Counted from the stretch's first letter, positions 33,101 to 43,370 are shown. The stretch: 64,000 bases of DNA from Crossaster papposus (GCA_037893245.1 JBAIAA010000751.1:496001-560000); one strand, 5' to 3'. Numbers and translations are program-made. Notes: a model not told the origin generated them from the sequence alone.

Positions 33101-35380
33101 CAACCTAAGATAAAAGGAAACACAGAAGGCCACCGACATGAGCTTTACGACCCAAGGCTGGCTCAGTAAACAAAGCGAAATAACTAAATCAGATTACGCG
33201 TGGCCTTGCCGGGGAAGTCGCAACATGAATCACCGTTTTCCTCATATCATGTCGACATTGTCTGCTTCGGTTATTTTTCAGCCTTTGAAAATCTTTGAAA
33301 AATGTATCATTATACAAAAATTAACATTACAATTTCAGCTTTATGTCATTACAGTGGTTACTGATCTAGTTTTGGAGAGTCATTAGGTTACCAGTGAAAA
33401 CGCGGTGGCCATCTCTGTGCACAAAGGCCGGCCATTGTGCATTGGGCCATGATTGGGCCATATTGGGCGCAGTGCATTCTCTATGGTAGAGAGCCTGGGC
33501 ACTAATCGGATTAAGATAAGAGGGGTCTTTGTTCAAACTCCTTCTAGTTTATTGCTCCTTGGGTCATCTAACACAGCAGGATTCATCTCTGGCATTGTTC
33601 AATGGGACTAGCTCTCAATAGACTTGAACTTGGTTGTTTTTGCCGGTGTTGACAGCCGAATTCATCCAATTGTAGAAGATTTTTCCACCTATTATGTGGC
33701 AAATTCTAACTGCACTGTGCTGCATCTTTCAGGGTTGTGGCTCAAAAAAAAAAATTCTGCTTTTGGTTTCGCCGACCCAAATTATAGGCTCCAACCCTTA
33801 CTTTTTTATTGTCAAAGTCAAAAATGAAATGCTTCTTACCTATTTACATACAAAAACTCTTGTAATTTGTTTGCCTACTTACGTACATTAGTTATATTTC
33901 TCAGAACAAACCATTGTTTTCTTTGCGATCAAACTTTACAAGTTCCCTTCAGTACGTGATCACGGTGATGAAAACGCGTGCATAATGCTTAATTCAGCAA
34001 TGGTATACTGGTTTCTACCACACGCCCACTAAAAGTGCCAAAGAAAGCATGGAAGAAATGCGGCAACCAGTCTACGCACGCGCACCTTTCTGACCAACAC
34101 GCAGTGCACTGCAGTTTTAGGTCGGATCTGACATCGTAAAATGCCAAATAAACTTTGAATGAGAAAGAAGATTTCTGCAAGTTAATTCACAGAACTTGAT
34201 CTGTCTTGTTTCTCCATAGAGTCCATCACCTCAAAATCCATTTTGCAGCACTGCACAATCATGCAGTACGGCTAGGCTTAAAAAATTCTGAATTCATCAG
34301 ATTTCACCAGTTTGTTCAATATGAACGTATTCTGAAACCGCCGAACTCCTCCAAAACAGGGTTTGGATTTTAACCAGTTCGCGCCGGATGACGTATATAA
34401 ATGCAAAGTTTCCCCAAATTCAAAACGGATGACGCATAAACACGCCAAGTTCAAGTTCGGAAATGTCTGTCAGCAGCGAGCAAGGCCGGAAATGCGTCGG
34501 TGTGCTTCCCGGCACTATCGGCCTGAAGTGAACTCGCTTCGGATCGAGTTTCGTTAAAAACAATCCCGCCCCTCGGCTCGGTGATGAAAATAATTCTCAT
34601 TCACGGGAATCAAAGACTTTAAATTTGTTTCACCCAATGGTTAGGTCCAAACTAATGTCAGAAATTGATGTTATTTCCTCTTTTCTTGTAAATAACAGCA
34701 TACTAGGTACAATGATGTCACAGGGAACTATTTTGTATGTACAACCAAATAGGATATTTCATATTATGTTGACAGTTTTTATGTTGTATCATTTAAAGGG
34801 ATCGTATACGTTTAATAATTACTCCAAAAATGAATGGCAATAAAAACTTACTTGGTAAGAAGTACAGCAGCTTTGGATAGTATAATGCATTTTTAGAAAC
34901 TTTTCACTTTGAAGTACTGCAGTTATGGAAAAAGATATCACTATTTATTCCAAAAAAATTGAATCTGAGAAGCGTTACTGCAGTGACGTTTCTCAGATTG
35001 TGTATTCCAATGCAGATTATTCTTCTTGCGTGGACATAACCGCTCCAGATTTTCGGCAATATCTCAAAATCGCTACCACCTTTTGAAATGAAATTTGTAC
35101 AGGTTAGTTTTATGGTATATATCTATAACTATATAGAATTGAAACAAATTGTGGGTTCCTACCAAACATATACGATCCCTTTAATTGAAATTGGCTTGAC
35201 TGTACATTCACTGACAAACAGTTACGTATCCATAACTGCCTTTCCAATTTCTACTCAACTGATTTTCTTACAGATAACATCTTCACCATCAAATCCTGGT
35301 GCAAGAAAAAGTTTTCCATGGAGGAGAAGACGATAGACAAACACTTTGGCGTACCAGAGGACTTTGATTATGTCGACTAG
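27118..35380 (+). CDS. MND1: MND1, meiotic nuclear division protein 1 homologue (complete, 7 exons)
   Basis: join(27118-27120, 28581-28646, 30305-30362, 30978-31093, 31214-31321, 32739-32898, 35274-35380) gives 205 codons plus TAG, the length of human MND1. MND1 forms a heterodimer with HOP2 (PSMC3IP) that stimulates DMC1/RAD51 strand invasion in meiosis, in the nucleus. Recognisable parts are the N-terminus [20 protein letters not shown], the winged-helix segment [19 protein letters not shown] with [20 protein letters not shown], a charged coiled-coil middle ([20 protein letters not shown]), [13 protein letters not shown], and the C-terminus [11 protein letters not shown], close to the family's usual ending. 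All junctions are GT-AG and in phase. The first exon, one ATG codon, is the least certain part. Introns hold MITEs, an intact SINE and a LINE tail. Confidence 0.93.
27589..27820 (+). pseudogene. CR1/L2-like LINE 3' tail in MND1 intron 1
   Basis: Encodes [20 protein letters not shown] followed by [10 protein letters not shown] and a stop at 27684, then GCGCTGTGATACC, GAGCGCTCTATAAATGCCC and (TTA)n at 27798-27820. The LWNRLP ending and the GCGCT..TATAAATGCCC(ATT)n tail are typical of CR1/L2 LINEs. Confidence 0.82.
27978..28400. mobile_element. Family E-like element (TGTGACCTGCTCC)
   Basis: ATATGTGACCTGCTCCCG at the left and TGGTCACATAT at the right, about 420 bp. The right arm is shorter than in other copies. 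Confidence 0.6.
28401..28500. repeat. 100-bp hairpin MITE next to MND1 exon 2
   Basis: ATAGGGCTGTAATTAGCTCT at the left, GAGCTAAATTACAGCCCTAT at the right, with a partly paired middle (GTCTAG, TTGTTTATATTGT). It ends 80 bp before the exon 2 acceptor. Confidence 0.85.
28581..28646 (+). CDS. MND1: MND1 exon 2
   Basis: Acceptor TTCGTACAG, donor GTAAAC, 22 codons: [20 protein letters not shown] plus ER. This matches the conserved N-terminus of MND1. A 100-bp hairpin repeat ends 80 bp upstream. Confidence 0.92.
29275..29522 (+). mobile_element. MITE family A copy, TTAA at both ends
   Basis: TTAACCAGTTTGCGCCGG to GGCGTGAACTGGTTAA, 248 bp. The interior has the direct repeat GAGCAAGGCCG...AAATGT and GCCTGAACCTGCGTCCGA. 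Confidence 0.9.
29929..30171 (-). mobile_element. tRNA-derived SINE, family S2, decayed
   Basis: GGAAAACCCCAAAAGAATAT, GGGACCCAATCCACATATTG and GGGTTTGAACCTGGGTTACA match the S2 SINE in reverse. The tRNA-like head is mutated. Confidence 0.78.
30305..30362 (+). CDS. MND1: MND1 exon 3
   Basis: Acceptor TCAATAG, donor GTGAGT, 19 codons plus one base: [19 protein letters not shown]. This is part of the winged-helix domain, with the family's FQLK.LEKIAPK..GI pattern. A TTAA-bounded MITE begins 38 bp after the exon. Confidence 0.93.
30401..30633 (+). mobile_element. MITE family A copy in MND1 intron 3
   Basis: TTAACCAGTTCGCGCCGG to GCGTGAACTGGTTAA with TTAA at both edges, 233 bp. It begins 38 bp after MND1 exon 3. 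Confidence 0.9.
30647..30831. mobile_element. Palindromic MITE (AGAGTTGTATTTGAGTCC TIRs)
   Basis: The left end AGAGTTGTATTTGAGTCC is followed by TGCAAGTCCAGTCACAAGTC; the right end has GACTTGTGATGGACTTGC and GGGACTCGAATACAACTCT. About 185 bp, directly after a family A MITE. The same ends occur at 1-66. Confidence 0.8.
30978..31093 (+). CDS. MND1: MND1 exon 4
   Basis: Acceptor TCAATAG, donor GTGAGT. After completing a Thr codon it encodes 38 residues including [20 protein letters not shown] and [13 protein letters not shown], the most conserved part of the winged-helix domain. Confidence 0.95.
31214..31321 (+). CDS. MND1: MND1 exon 5 (coiled-coil start)
   Basis: Acceptor TTTGTAG, donor GTAGGT, exactly 36 codons beginning [20 protein letters not shown]. 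The highly charged heptad-like sequence fits the coiled coil used to pair with HOP2. Confidence 0.88.
31448..31732 (+). mobile_element. Intact tRNA-derived SINE, family S2, with 12-bp target duplications
   Basis: A-box-like TGGTGTAGCGG (31460-31470) and B-box GGTTCGAATCC (31502-31512) in a tRNA-like head, a body shared with 25290-25836 and 29929-30171, and a CTCACTCACTCA tail. TTATTCTTGATA stands at 31436-31447 and again at 31733-31744, a perfect 12-bp target duplication. It sits in MND1 intron 5. Confidence 0.93.
31771..32170. mobile_element. MITE family E copy
   Basis: TGTGACCCGCTCTGTGAAAA with TGAGTCAGATG at the left, CATCTGACTCATTTTCACAG with AGCAGGTCACA at the right: about 40-bp arms, 400 bp total. 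MND1 intron 5. Confidence 0.85.
32348..32394 (+). repeat. G-rich run, potential quadruplex
   Basis: Runs of G6, G14 and G12 separated by short spacers over about 47 bp, on the coding strand of MND1 intron 5. Length in a raw assembly may be unreliable. Confidence 0.85.
32419..32527 (-). mobile_element. MITE family A, deleted copy
   Basis: AAACCAGTTTGCGCGGGG, TTATTTTAACATCACCGAGG, GGGGAAAACTTTGCGTG, then GGCGCGAACTAGTTAA. The middle is deleted. Confidence 0.75.
32739..32898 (+). CDS. MND1: MND1 exon 6 (coiled coil)
   Basis: Acceptor ATCCCAG, donor GTAGGG, 53 codons plus one base. It includes [38 protein letters not shown] and AANRWT. The motif EKY..CDP..VEE followed by AANRWT is characteristic of MND1. 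Confidence 0.95.
32900..34210. other. MND1 intron 6, left part
   Basis: A segment at 32935-33060 (TATTTTGACTAGAAACC, TTGCCAGACGCAGCAACA) recurs near 54465. Otherwise nothing was recognised. Confidence 0.45.
34214..34365. repeat. Fragment of the TCCATCA/TCCTCCA repeat
   Basis: CCATAGAGTCCATCACCTC, GGCTAGGCTTAAAA and AACTCCTCCAAAACAGG match the larger copy at 46010-46395. Confidence 0.7.
34370..34597 (+). mobile_element. MITE family A copy, right end degraded
   Basis: TTAACCAGTTCGCGCCGG and the full interior up to CCTCGGCTCGGTGATG; the right TIR is replaced by ATTCTCATTCACGGG. MND1 intron 6. Confidence 0.85.
34793..35184 (+). mobile_element. MITE family C copy, TTAA at both ends
   Basis: TTAAAGGGATCGTATACGTT to TATACGATCCCTTTAA, 392 bp, with an inner GAGAAGCGTTACTGCAGTGA palindrome. 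It ends 89 bp before MND1 exon 7. Confidence 0.9.
35274..35380 (+). CDS. MND1: MND1 exon 7 (last)
   Basis: Acceptor TCTTACAG, then [20 protein letters not shown] and a C-terminus [11 protein letters not shown] followed by TAG. An AATAAA-like word occurs near 35920, but I cannot assign a polyadenylation site. Confidence 0.95.
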
Positions 35381-35593
35381 ACTACATTTTTTGAACACCA
35401 ACATTTTGTATTCATTTGGACGGTTAAACCTTTTTATAGTTCACTATGCTAGTATACAATGTGGTCAGTGTGAATTCACAGAATATCCTGGATGCATAGG
35501 GGTATACGAACCTTCTATATATACTCACTGTGGACCTGCGAACAAAAGCTGTCTACGGGATACGGAAAGAGGTTACAGGTTGTGAACTTACAA

Positions 35594-36173
35594 ACGTCCC
35601 CCTCTAAAAAAGAAAGCGGACACCTGCACCAGGGGGGGGGGGGGGGGGGGCAGAGGGGGGGCCCCGCAAAGTGCGCCACCAACGTTGAAATGTATCTCAT
35701 TCATTCTTCCAACCTCACGAGCCGCACATCTCACACAGTAAATACGTATAGATCGCTACCTCGAAGCGCACCATTGAAACACGTACAAATTTTCTCCGTG
35801 CATCGCTCCCCGAATTCAGTGATTTATCCAACGTCCGCAAAGCCAGGTACACATGCACGATCTATACGGAATTTGTTTGGGGAGATGTCATTTTCTGCCA
35901 TTTTCGTTCGAAAACAACACAATAAAACGCATGGGGTTCACAGACAGATTTTTTCAAAAATTCAGTACTGCTACATCCTTTTTTAACGTATCCATGGAAA
36001 AAAATAAGTGGGTTCGAAGCAGGATTTTCCACAATTTATCATAAAAATGTTCCCCCCTATTTTGAAAATGGACGTTACCACAGCGTTTCGCAATCGCAGC
36101 CTCGAAGGGCCCCCCTCCGCCCCCCCCCCCTCTTCCATGACCTGTACACATCCTCCCCTCTGAAAAAGAAATT
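35594..36173. mobile_element. Inverted-repeat element with G-run arms
   Basis: The left arm (CCCCTCTAAAAAAGAAAG, about G19 at 35632-35650, GCAAAGTGCGCCACCAACGT) is mirrored at the right (ACGTTACCACAGCGTTTCGC, C-runs at 36108-36130, CCCCTCTGAAAAAGAAA). Arms are about 100 bp. The inner part repeats AGATCGCTACCTCG-type words. It lies just downstream of MND1. Confidence 0.72.
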
Positions 36174-36354
36174 AAGAGGAAAAATAGGTTTAGGTCACAA
36201 CAAATGAAGGGGAACACCTGAGAGACCCAGAAACAAATGTTGGGGTTCCAATTTTTTTCTGAAAACGATACTAAATTAGTTTTCTTATTACACAAATACA
36301 AAGGAATGTCCACAGTCGTATGGAAGGTTTGACTATGTGTGTGATTAAACCCAA

Positions 36355-37300
36355 AATGTGCAGGTGTGACATCATATTGGGATATCCTGCATGTGGGATC
36401 TGAAGGTGTGTGGCATGGTAATCTAGGATATCCTGGGTGCAGGACATGAAGAGATGTGTGACATAACCTGTGAGATCCGAAGGTGTGGGACATAACCTGG
36501 GATATACTGGGTGTGAGATCTGAAGGGTTGGGACATAACCTGGGATATCCTGGGTGTGAGATCTAAAGGTGCAAGACATAACCTGGGATATCCTGGGTGT
36601 GAGATCTGAAGGTGCGAGATCTGAAGGTGCGAGATCTGAAGGTGCGAGATCTGAAGGTGCGAGATCTGAAGGTGCGAGATCTGAAGGTGCGAGATCTGAA
36701 GGTGCGAGATCTGAAGGTGCGAGATCTGAAGGTGCGAGATCTGAAGGTGCGAGATCTGAAGGTGCGAGATCTGAAGGTGCGAGATCTGAAGGTGCGAGAT
36801 CTGAAGGTGCGAGATCTGAAGGTGCGAGATCTGAAGGTGCGAGATCTGAAGGTGCGAGATTTGAAGGTGCGAGATCTGAAGGTGCGAGATCTGAAGGTGC
36901 GAGATCTGAAGGTGCGAGATCTGAAGGTGCGAGATCTGAAGGTGCGAGATCTGAAGGTGCGAGATCTGAAGGTGCGAGATCTGAAGGTGCGAGATCTGAA
37001 GGTGCGAGATCTGAAGGTGCGAGATCTGAAGGTGCGAGATCTGAAGGTGCGAGATCTGAAGGTGCGAGATCTGAAGGTGCGAGACATAACCTGGGATATC
37101 TTGGGTGTGAGATCTAAAGGTGTGGGACATAACCTGGGATATACTGAGTGTGATAAGATCTGAAGGGTTGGGACATAACCTGAGAAATCCTGGGTTGGAG
37201 ATCTGAAGGAGTGGTACATAAACCGGGGACATTATCCTAGGTGCAGGACACCAGTGTGTGATGTAACCTTGGATATCCTGGGTTTGGACTTTGAAGGTGT
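36355..37300. repeat. ~43-bp minisatellite with a 15-bp array inside
   Basis: The flanks (36355-36600 and 37081-37300) consist of ~43-bp units of the form ATAACCTGGGATATCCTGGG + TGTGAGATCTGAAGGTGTG. From 36601 to 37080 exactly 32 copies of the 15-mer GAGATCTGAAGGTGC follow, with one variant (GAGATTTGAAGGTGC at 36856). The 15-mer is a sub-segment of the 43-bp unit. Because 15 is divisible by 3, five frames stay open for 180-300 residues; I treat them as artefacts. Confidence 0.95.
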
Positions 37301-38570
37301 GTGATAAAGAAGGTGAACATGGTGTGGTATACAAACCGATATGCACAATACCTTTTAGTTAAAAATATATGGCATATTGATATCATTTTATGATTTTTGC
37401 TATGACAGTCAAAGTCTTAATACAGAAAAGGTGTGCCAAGAAAAGTAAGTTTTAAGGGTAGATTCAGTTACCTAGTTGATGTACAAATTGTGAGATTTTG
37501 TAAATAAAATTGTATATGTACATAAATGTATGATACGTCATCAATACAGGGATGTTGAATTTTGTTTCCGTGTTCTTTTTTTTGTAAACTTCTATAGTGA
37601 CTCCGATAAACCAAATTTATTGTCTTGCCTGAACTACTGGAACGAATCGGGTGATCTGGGTATCATTTTTCATCTAGAAAGATTCCCCCTATCTAAACTA
37701 GCTTCTCTAACTACTCGTTCCAGGTTTAGTTGTTTAGATCACCCTGTATATGGTGAAGCAATTTTGATCATTTTAACAATAAGGCCATCCGGACACGTTG
37801 CTTTCCCATGGATGATCAGCTATATATGTTTATGCTATACGCATTCTTCATCAAGAGAATCAAGGATAGAGACGCCAGTATTGTCATCTATTTCAGGGTT
37901 ACGCGAAGGGTAATCTCTAGCAGTACGCTTGCCGATTGTAGAAAAGTGTTCATAATAATGTATCAGCAATGCCAATGGGAGCGTCAATATTTTCCCCATT
38001 TGGGGAAGTAATAGAATTTGGAACAATTGTCTGTTTCCTTACGGGGTTTCCCACAGCAGATGAACTTCTATTTTCTTTTATCGCGAATGTATAGTATTCA
38101 CTCCTTTTACTGCGGATTTATTAGCTAAATATTATGGTTTTTGTGAACAAAAAATCTTAGTGCCTAATGGATTTGTGCAATCTTGTGTGCACGATCGCGC
38201 TGCCGCATAAGTTAAAGAATTTAGTCATGATCGAGCCACGGTATTGATCGAAGCACCCGAATGCTTTTAATTTCTAGTGGCACACGAAAGTTAATACTCA
38301 AGAATATGGAGTACAATATATACCATGCTTCATCAACATATAACAGCCATGCATCGCTGTCTATATTAACATGATGGGCGCTGTTGTAACTGCTGCCACG
38401 GAGAAAAATGTTTCTCCCACTTTACGTCCGGTTTATTACCGGGATATGTGTTGTTGCTTCATTTGTTCTGTGTGTACGTCTTAGTGATTTTGAGAAATGG
38501 AGCGTTTCAAGAAGACTACAATTGCAACGGAACTTTCGACCACATGCCGCTGAATGTGGGTAGTGGGCGC
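37300..38570. other. Intergenic, no gene recognised
   Basis: An open frame at 37530-37913 has no recognisable domain and no splice or homology support. I leave the region unassigned. Confidence 0.4.
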
Positions 38571-38579
38571 CATATTGGT

Positions 38580-41185
38580 CATCCCCAGACCGGCAGTATA
38601 CTGTTCTTCGTAATAACAATGCTACCTTGGACCAGTGCCGCTACAAAAATAGACCTTCTGATAATACTCATAGGGTCTACAACGATAGACCGACCAACAA
38701 TAATGGCACACGCATGATACAATGCTACACAAAGCAGCAGCTTTTGGCGCCTCCATGTTAATAAAGGCCCGATTTCTACAACCACCTGAAACAATTGGGC
38801 ATAGCCCGTCGTACAAGAGGCCGAAGATGAGCAGGTACCCATATGCTAAATAAGATCCGAGGTGTCCCCCATACCGATACTAAACCGAGGAAGCTCGTCC
38901 GTTCTATAGCAACCTTCTAAATCTTCGGCCTGTTCCTTGTGCCGAACCGTTTTCCAACCTTACTGTTCATTTGTGGAATGCGAACTCTATTCGCAATAAA
39001 ACAGTTATCCTTCTAGATCATGTCCTCTCATACGACGTAGACGTAATTATTGTCGTCGAAACCTGGCTATCCAAAGACGACTTAGTTATTATTGGTGAAC
39101 TCACTCCCCCTGGCTACAAGTTCCTTAATTTTCCCCGCGGAAGTGCAAACTATGGAGGAGGGATTGGAATCCTGTACAAAAAATCACTGAAACTACGCTC
39201 AACCCCGTCTGGCTTTGCTTCTGTTAATTTTGAGCATTGTGTTGTCACAATAAAAAGCTCCATCAAATTAACCGCCATTTATCGTCCTCCACCATCTCAA
39301 GTGAACAGCTTGAAAACCTCCAAATTGTTGACAGAGTTTGAAGCATTTCTTGAGCAGATCTCCATCTCACCTCATCAAATTATAATACTGGGTGATTTTA
39401 ATCTCCACATTGACAAGCCCGATAAATGGGACACTAGAGACAGTTTACTGACATTGCCACGAGCACAAGCTTTAAACAGCACGTCATGGGCGCAACTCAC
39501 AAGCAAGGACACACACTTGATTTAGTACTCGCTCGTGACGACGATAATCTCATTCAAGATGTCCCGAGGTTCACCCATCACATCATTCTGATCATTACAT
39601 TGTCAAATGTCATGTCAAAATGTGACAAACCCCCACCACTGAGAATCACGACAACATCCCGTGAGTACAGCAAAATGGACCATGAGCATCTGAAGGAGCT
39701 ACATGTTCGGCTGGCAGACATCCCTGAAAGTGACGATCCCAGTAGGCTCGTCGCTTCCTATGCGAACATAACATCATCCGTTCTTGATGATGTCAGTTTG
39801 TCCACTGGTCACGAAGGAACGCATTATCAAGCCTAAGGTTCCATGGTACAACCACACTGTTCACATGGCAAGACGCACTCGACGTCGACTATAGAGCGAA
39901 AGTGGAAGAAGAGTGGGTCAGCACTTGACGAACAGGCTTTACGAGACCAGAAAATCATTGTCAATAGACTCATTGTCGACTCTAAGATCAATTTATTTCT
40001 CTGACAAAAATGGTCTCCTTAACAAGACAACCAAAGCTCTCCCTGATCACGATTCCAACAAAGAGCTCGCTGACAATTTCTTGGCATTTTGTATCGATAA
40101 GGTTCAGAAAATTTGGACCCGTGTGAGCTCTGAACTGACCACTTGTGTCACTGAACAGTCGTCAAATCATGCCCCTTCCATGTCCGATTTTGAGCAGCTT
40201 ATGTGTGATGATGTTGAGAAGATCATGATGCGATTCTCTAACAAAGCTTGCTCACTTGATTCCTTACCATCTTGGATAGTTAAAAATAATCTCTCCTCCT
40301 TGTTACCGGTTATCACAAAGATTGTGAATACATTACATCTGGTACATTCCCAGTTAATCTGAAACAGTTCATCATAACACCTGTTCTTAAGAAAAATCCA
40401 GCTGATCATAATAACTTGAAGAGTTATCGTCCTGTGGCGAACATCCCATTTTTGGCAAAGGTTATTGAGAAGGCGGCGACATACCAAGTTATAGACCATG
40501 TGGACAGCAACAGTCTCGGTGAGAAGTTTCAGCCAGCTTACAAAACATACCACAGTACGGAGACTGCTCTTCTTAAGGTCAAAGATGATATTCTTAGATC
40601 TCTTGATCAAAACAAAGCTGTTCCCATGGTCTTACTAGATATGTCTGCCGCGTTCGACACTGTTGCTCACGACATTTTGTTGCAGAGACTTGACTAGACA
40701 GTCAATTCGGTATATGTGGTAATGTCAAATCCAGGTTTAGCACCTACCTCAAAGACAAATCAACTAAGGTTTCAATCAAAGAAGATTTTTCCAGAGAGCA
40801 TGTTCTCTGCTACTCTTTGCCCCAGGGCTCTATTGTAGGTCCACTTGGTTTCACCATGTACATTACACCTATTGGGAACATCAGTCGTAATTTTGGTATC
40901 TCATTTCACACATACGCTGACGATATTCAGCTTTATGCTGAATTTGATCCTCGAACTGAGGGTGATTGTAAGCGCGTGCTTTCCAGGCTATCTTCATGCG
41001 TTTCCATTATTGACAACTGGGTGATTCACAACATGTTGCAGTTAAACCAGGTCAAAACCGAATTCTTCGTCTTTGCCAATAACCGTGGCCTGCCTTCATT
41101 TACCACTCTCGAGCTAAAATTGGGCGATATCTCTATTCCAGCTTCAAATTCCATTAAGGACTTAGGTGTCACCATGGATATGATG
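38580..41185 (+). pseudogene. CR1/L2-like non-LTR retrotransposon ORF2 (endonuclease + RT), frameshifted and 3'-truncated
   Basis: The leading part reads MIQCYTKQQLLAPP and LKQLGIARRTRGRR, like the start of CR1/L2 ORF2. At 38940-39530 is an APE-type endonuclease: HLWNANSIRNK, DVIIVVETWLS, GGGIGILYK and IIILGDFNLHID. At 40180-41180 is a reverse transcriptase: LKSYRPVANIPFLAKVIEKA, MVLLDMSAAFDTVAHDIL, LPQGSIVGPLGFTMYI and the catalytic YADDIQLY. Frames change near 39500, 39840, 40345 and 40695 and there are stops, so it is dead. Homology ends at SIKDLGVTMD (about 41180); the RT end and 3' UTR are missing. Confidence 0.93.
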
Positions 41186-41189
41186 TGAG

Positions 41190-41589
41190 CAGTAAAACTA
41201 AAACAGCTTGGGGGTATACACGAAATACAAGCGACTATCAAAAATAGTACGATGTGTGTTGGTGTATAAAAAAGATGGCAGCGCGTCCGTCGCAGGGTTA
41301 AGGTATTGAAACGTATTCCAACTGTGTAGCCCATAACAAGATGTTCACTGATATGATGAGGACTGGCAAAAAAACACATTTTTGTCATGAGCTGTGGATG
41401 CAACTACATACGCTTCATCACTTTCAGGCTCCATATAACCCCGCTTGGAATCTGGCCCTCAGTCTCCTGCTGACGACAGGCAGAGCATACTCTCCGAAAC
41501 GTTGAGTTCCCTCTGGTTCTTTTCAAGAACCACACATCTTACAAACACCCCGGACAAACATGTACATGTATTAAAAACACACAAACTGA
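41190..41589. other. Intergenic between LINE and long-TIR element
   Basis: No gene recognised. It includes ACATGTACATGT words near 41560. Confidence 0.4.
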
Positions 41590-41598
41590 CGTTAGACC

Positions 41599-42843
41599 TA
41601 TAGCCTTGGTCAAGGCGTTCATCGTTGCCCGTCCGTACATACAGCGCAGCGGTAATCGGAGCTCAAACTACGACCTCACGCGGCCACTATTATATGCAAA
41701 CTAACTGAGGATACTCGAACGCCTTGGATCATTAGGTTTTGGGGGCGGTGCTCATTATGCTAATAGATTAAGCTGACCTTTATAGTCGTTTTCTTATTGG
41801 TCGATCGTTGCGTAGAAACTGCATAATTTGAGCTAGCGGTGAAAGGTCATAGCTAGCTCGCAAGTGTTTACGAACACATATTTTATCGGAGAAAGTTGAG
41901 TGATTTTTACGAAGGCTTGTAGGAATTACACATGAAGATTTGAACTGTCTTGATTGGTGAGGGTCGCAGTTATTTTCGCTCGTTTTGCTGGGTATTTTCT
42001 TGAATGTTGACATTGTCATGGTCAAAACTAGTTGTGTTTAGCTGCTTAGTTTTGAGTTTTCAACCGCGGTGACTGGAGAAGGCCGCGACTCTATTGAAAC
42101 GTGTCGAACTCGGCCCTATAATATTATGTCGCACACATCTAATCCAGCTGATCTGAAAACCGTGGCTCGGTTAGCTAGACGCGGAACTCTGATAATTAAA
42201 TGCCTTGCCGGCTGAATTTTGCCAAGAAAATAACCTGAGGAGTTATTGGGGATATAAGACACTTGTCCCTGTTTAAATTACGATATTGCGATCACTTTGA
42301 AGGTTGGTTCTATTCAGCCGTAAACATGCCCCCTCCCCACAGCGTTGGACCATGCTTGGACCACAATGTGGCGATACCGCACAGACCAGCATGCCTGGGT
42401 TAATGCCGATTATGCGGCGATAAGAAACTGACCGAACACGCTGAAAGCTGACGCTGAGTACCCGACGCTGAATATCTGCCATTTTGTCTTAAATGTCGTG
42501 CTGCATCAAATTTGATGACGTCGGGTTTCAACCGCGTTGTGATTGGACACTTCACATCTTAGCCCCGCCTATACTTATCTGTATTCGCATACGTTATACG
42601 AGGTCATGCGCCACAAATATGGCGCAAAATATAGGAAAAACATAAGATTTCAAAAACCCAATGATCCAAGGCGAAAAAGTAGCCTCAGTAGATTTGCATA
42701 AATAGTGGCCGTATGAGGTCGCTGTTCGCGCTGTATCTTTGCATGGGGCGCAAGCTAGCAGCATAATGCGGGGCGCGCACACAGTGTATTTCTGGACGGA
42801 TAACGACGGACGGATAACGACGAACTCGCCTTGACCAAGGCTA
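41599..42843. mobile_element. 1245-bp long-TIR element with 9-bp target duplication
   Basis: CGTTAGACC stands at 41590-41598 and at 42844-42852. The termini TAGCCTTGGTCAAGGCG and CGCCTTGACCAAGGCTA are inverted, and inverted similarity extends about 200 bp inward (ACTCGAACGCCTTGGATCAT / ATGATCCAAGGCGAAAAAGT; GTGGCC / GGCCGTATGAGGTCGC). A 9-bp duplication with long TIRs is characteristic of Mutator-like elements. No transposase ORF is visible, so it is non-autonomous. Confidence 0.85.
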
Positions 42844-43302
42844 CGTTAGACCATGATGTTTGTCTTTCAGATAATATTACCAGAATTAATAGGAACAAAT
42901 CACTGCCTGCATGATTTGTTTTGGCAGTTTGTTTTTTTAATGAAAAACATGCAATAAAATTAGGTTAAAATCTGTCACTCCAAGTAGTCAAAAACTGCTC
43001 AGAATGCTCGCAGTCACAATTTGTATTTATTTGTTACAACTGGTGATCTTGATAAATATATGTACCAACCCGGCTGCCACCGCACTGTCTTTTCTCTTCA
43101 TCAGAAATCTACGCGTCACAAACAAAGTTTAGACAAATGATGTTGAAGGGATTTCTAGACATTACAATCTATAATGTCGCTACCCGAGTTGCATCATAAA
43201 ATTGGGCGTGATCCCTTTCCACACAGAATTCTGGTGTTTATGACTTCTGCCTGTAGTGGTAGCTCGAACAAAGATACTGACAATTTGGGAGACTGCCAAC
43301 CT

Positions 43303-43370
43303 TAGGGCAAGTTGGAAGAGTGCCGGTCTGGTATTCCGGAGGTCGCTGGTTCGAGTCCCACATTGCCTAT
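43303..43370 (+). tRNA. tRNA-Thr-like pseudogene, D-arm deleted
   Basis: GGGCAAGTTGGAAGAGTGCC, then CCGGTCTGGTATTCCGG, GGTTCGAGTCC and ATTGCC. The TAGCTCA part of the D-arm is missing. The anticodon-loop position reads GGT. Likely not functional. Confidence 0.55.

Noticed and set aside
36423-37346. Open frames of 180-307 residues on both strands (HLQIS, SRTFR, ARSEG, RDLKV repeats)
   Set aside because: They are a by-product of a 15-bp tandem repeat, which keeps every stop-free frame open. There is no start context, splice support or composition of a real protein.
37530-37913. 127-residue ORF before the LINE
   Set aside because: No similarity to LINE ORF1, a gag-like protein or other families that I can recognise; composition is ordinary for AT-rich intergenic DNA.
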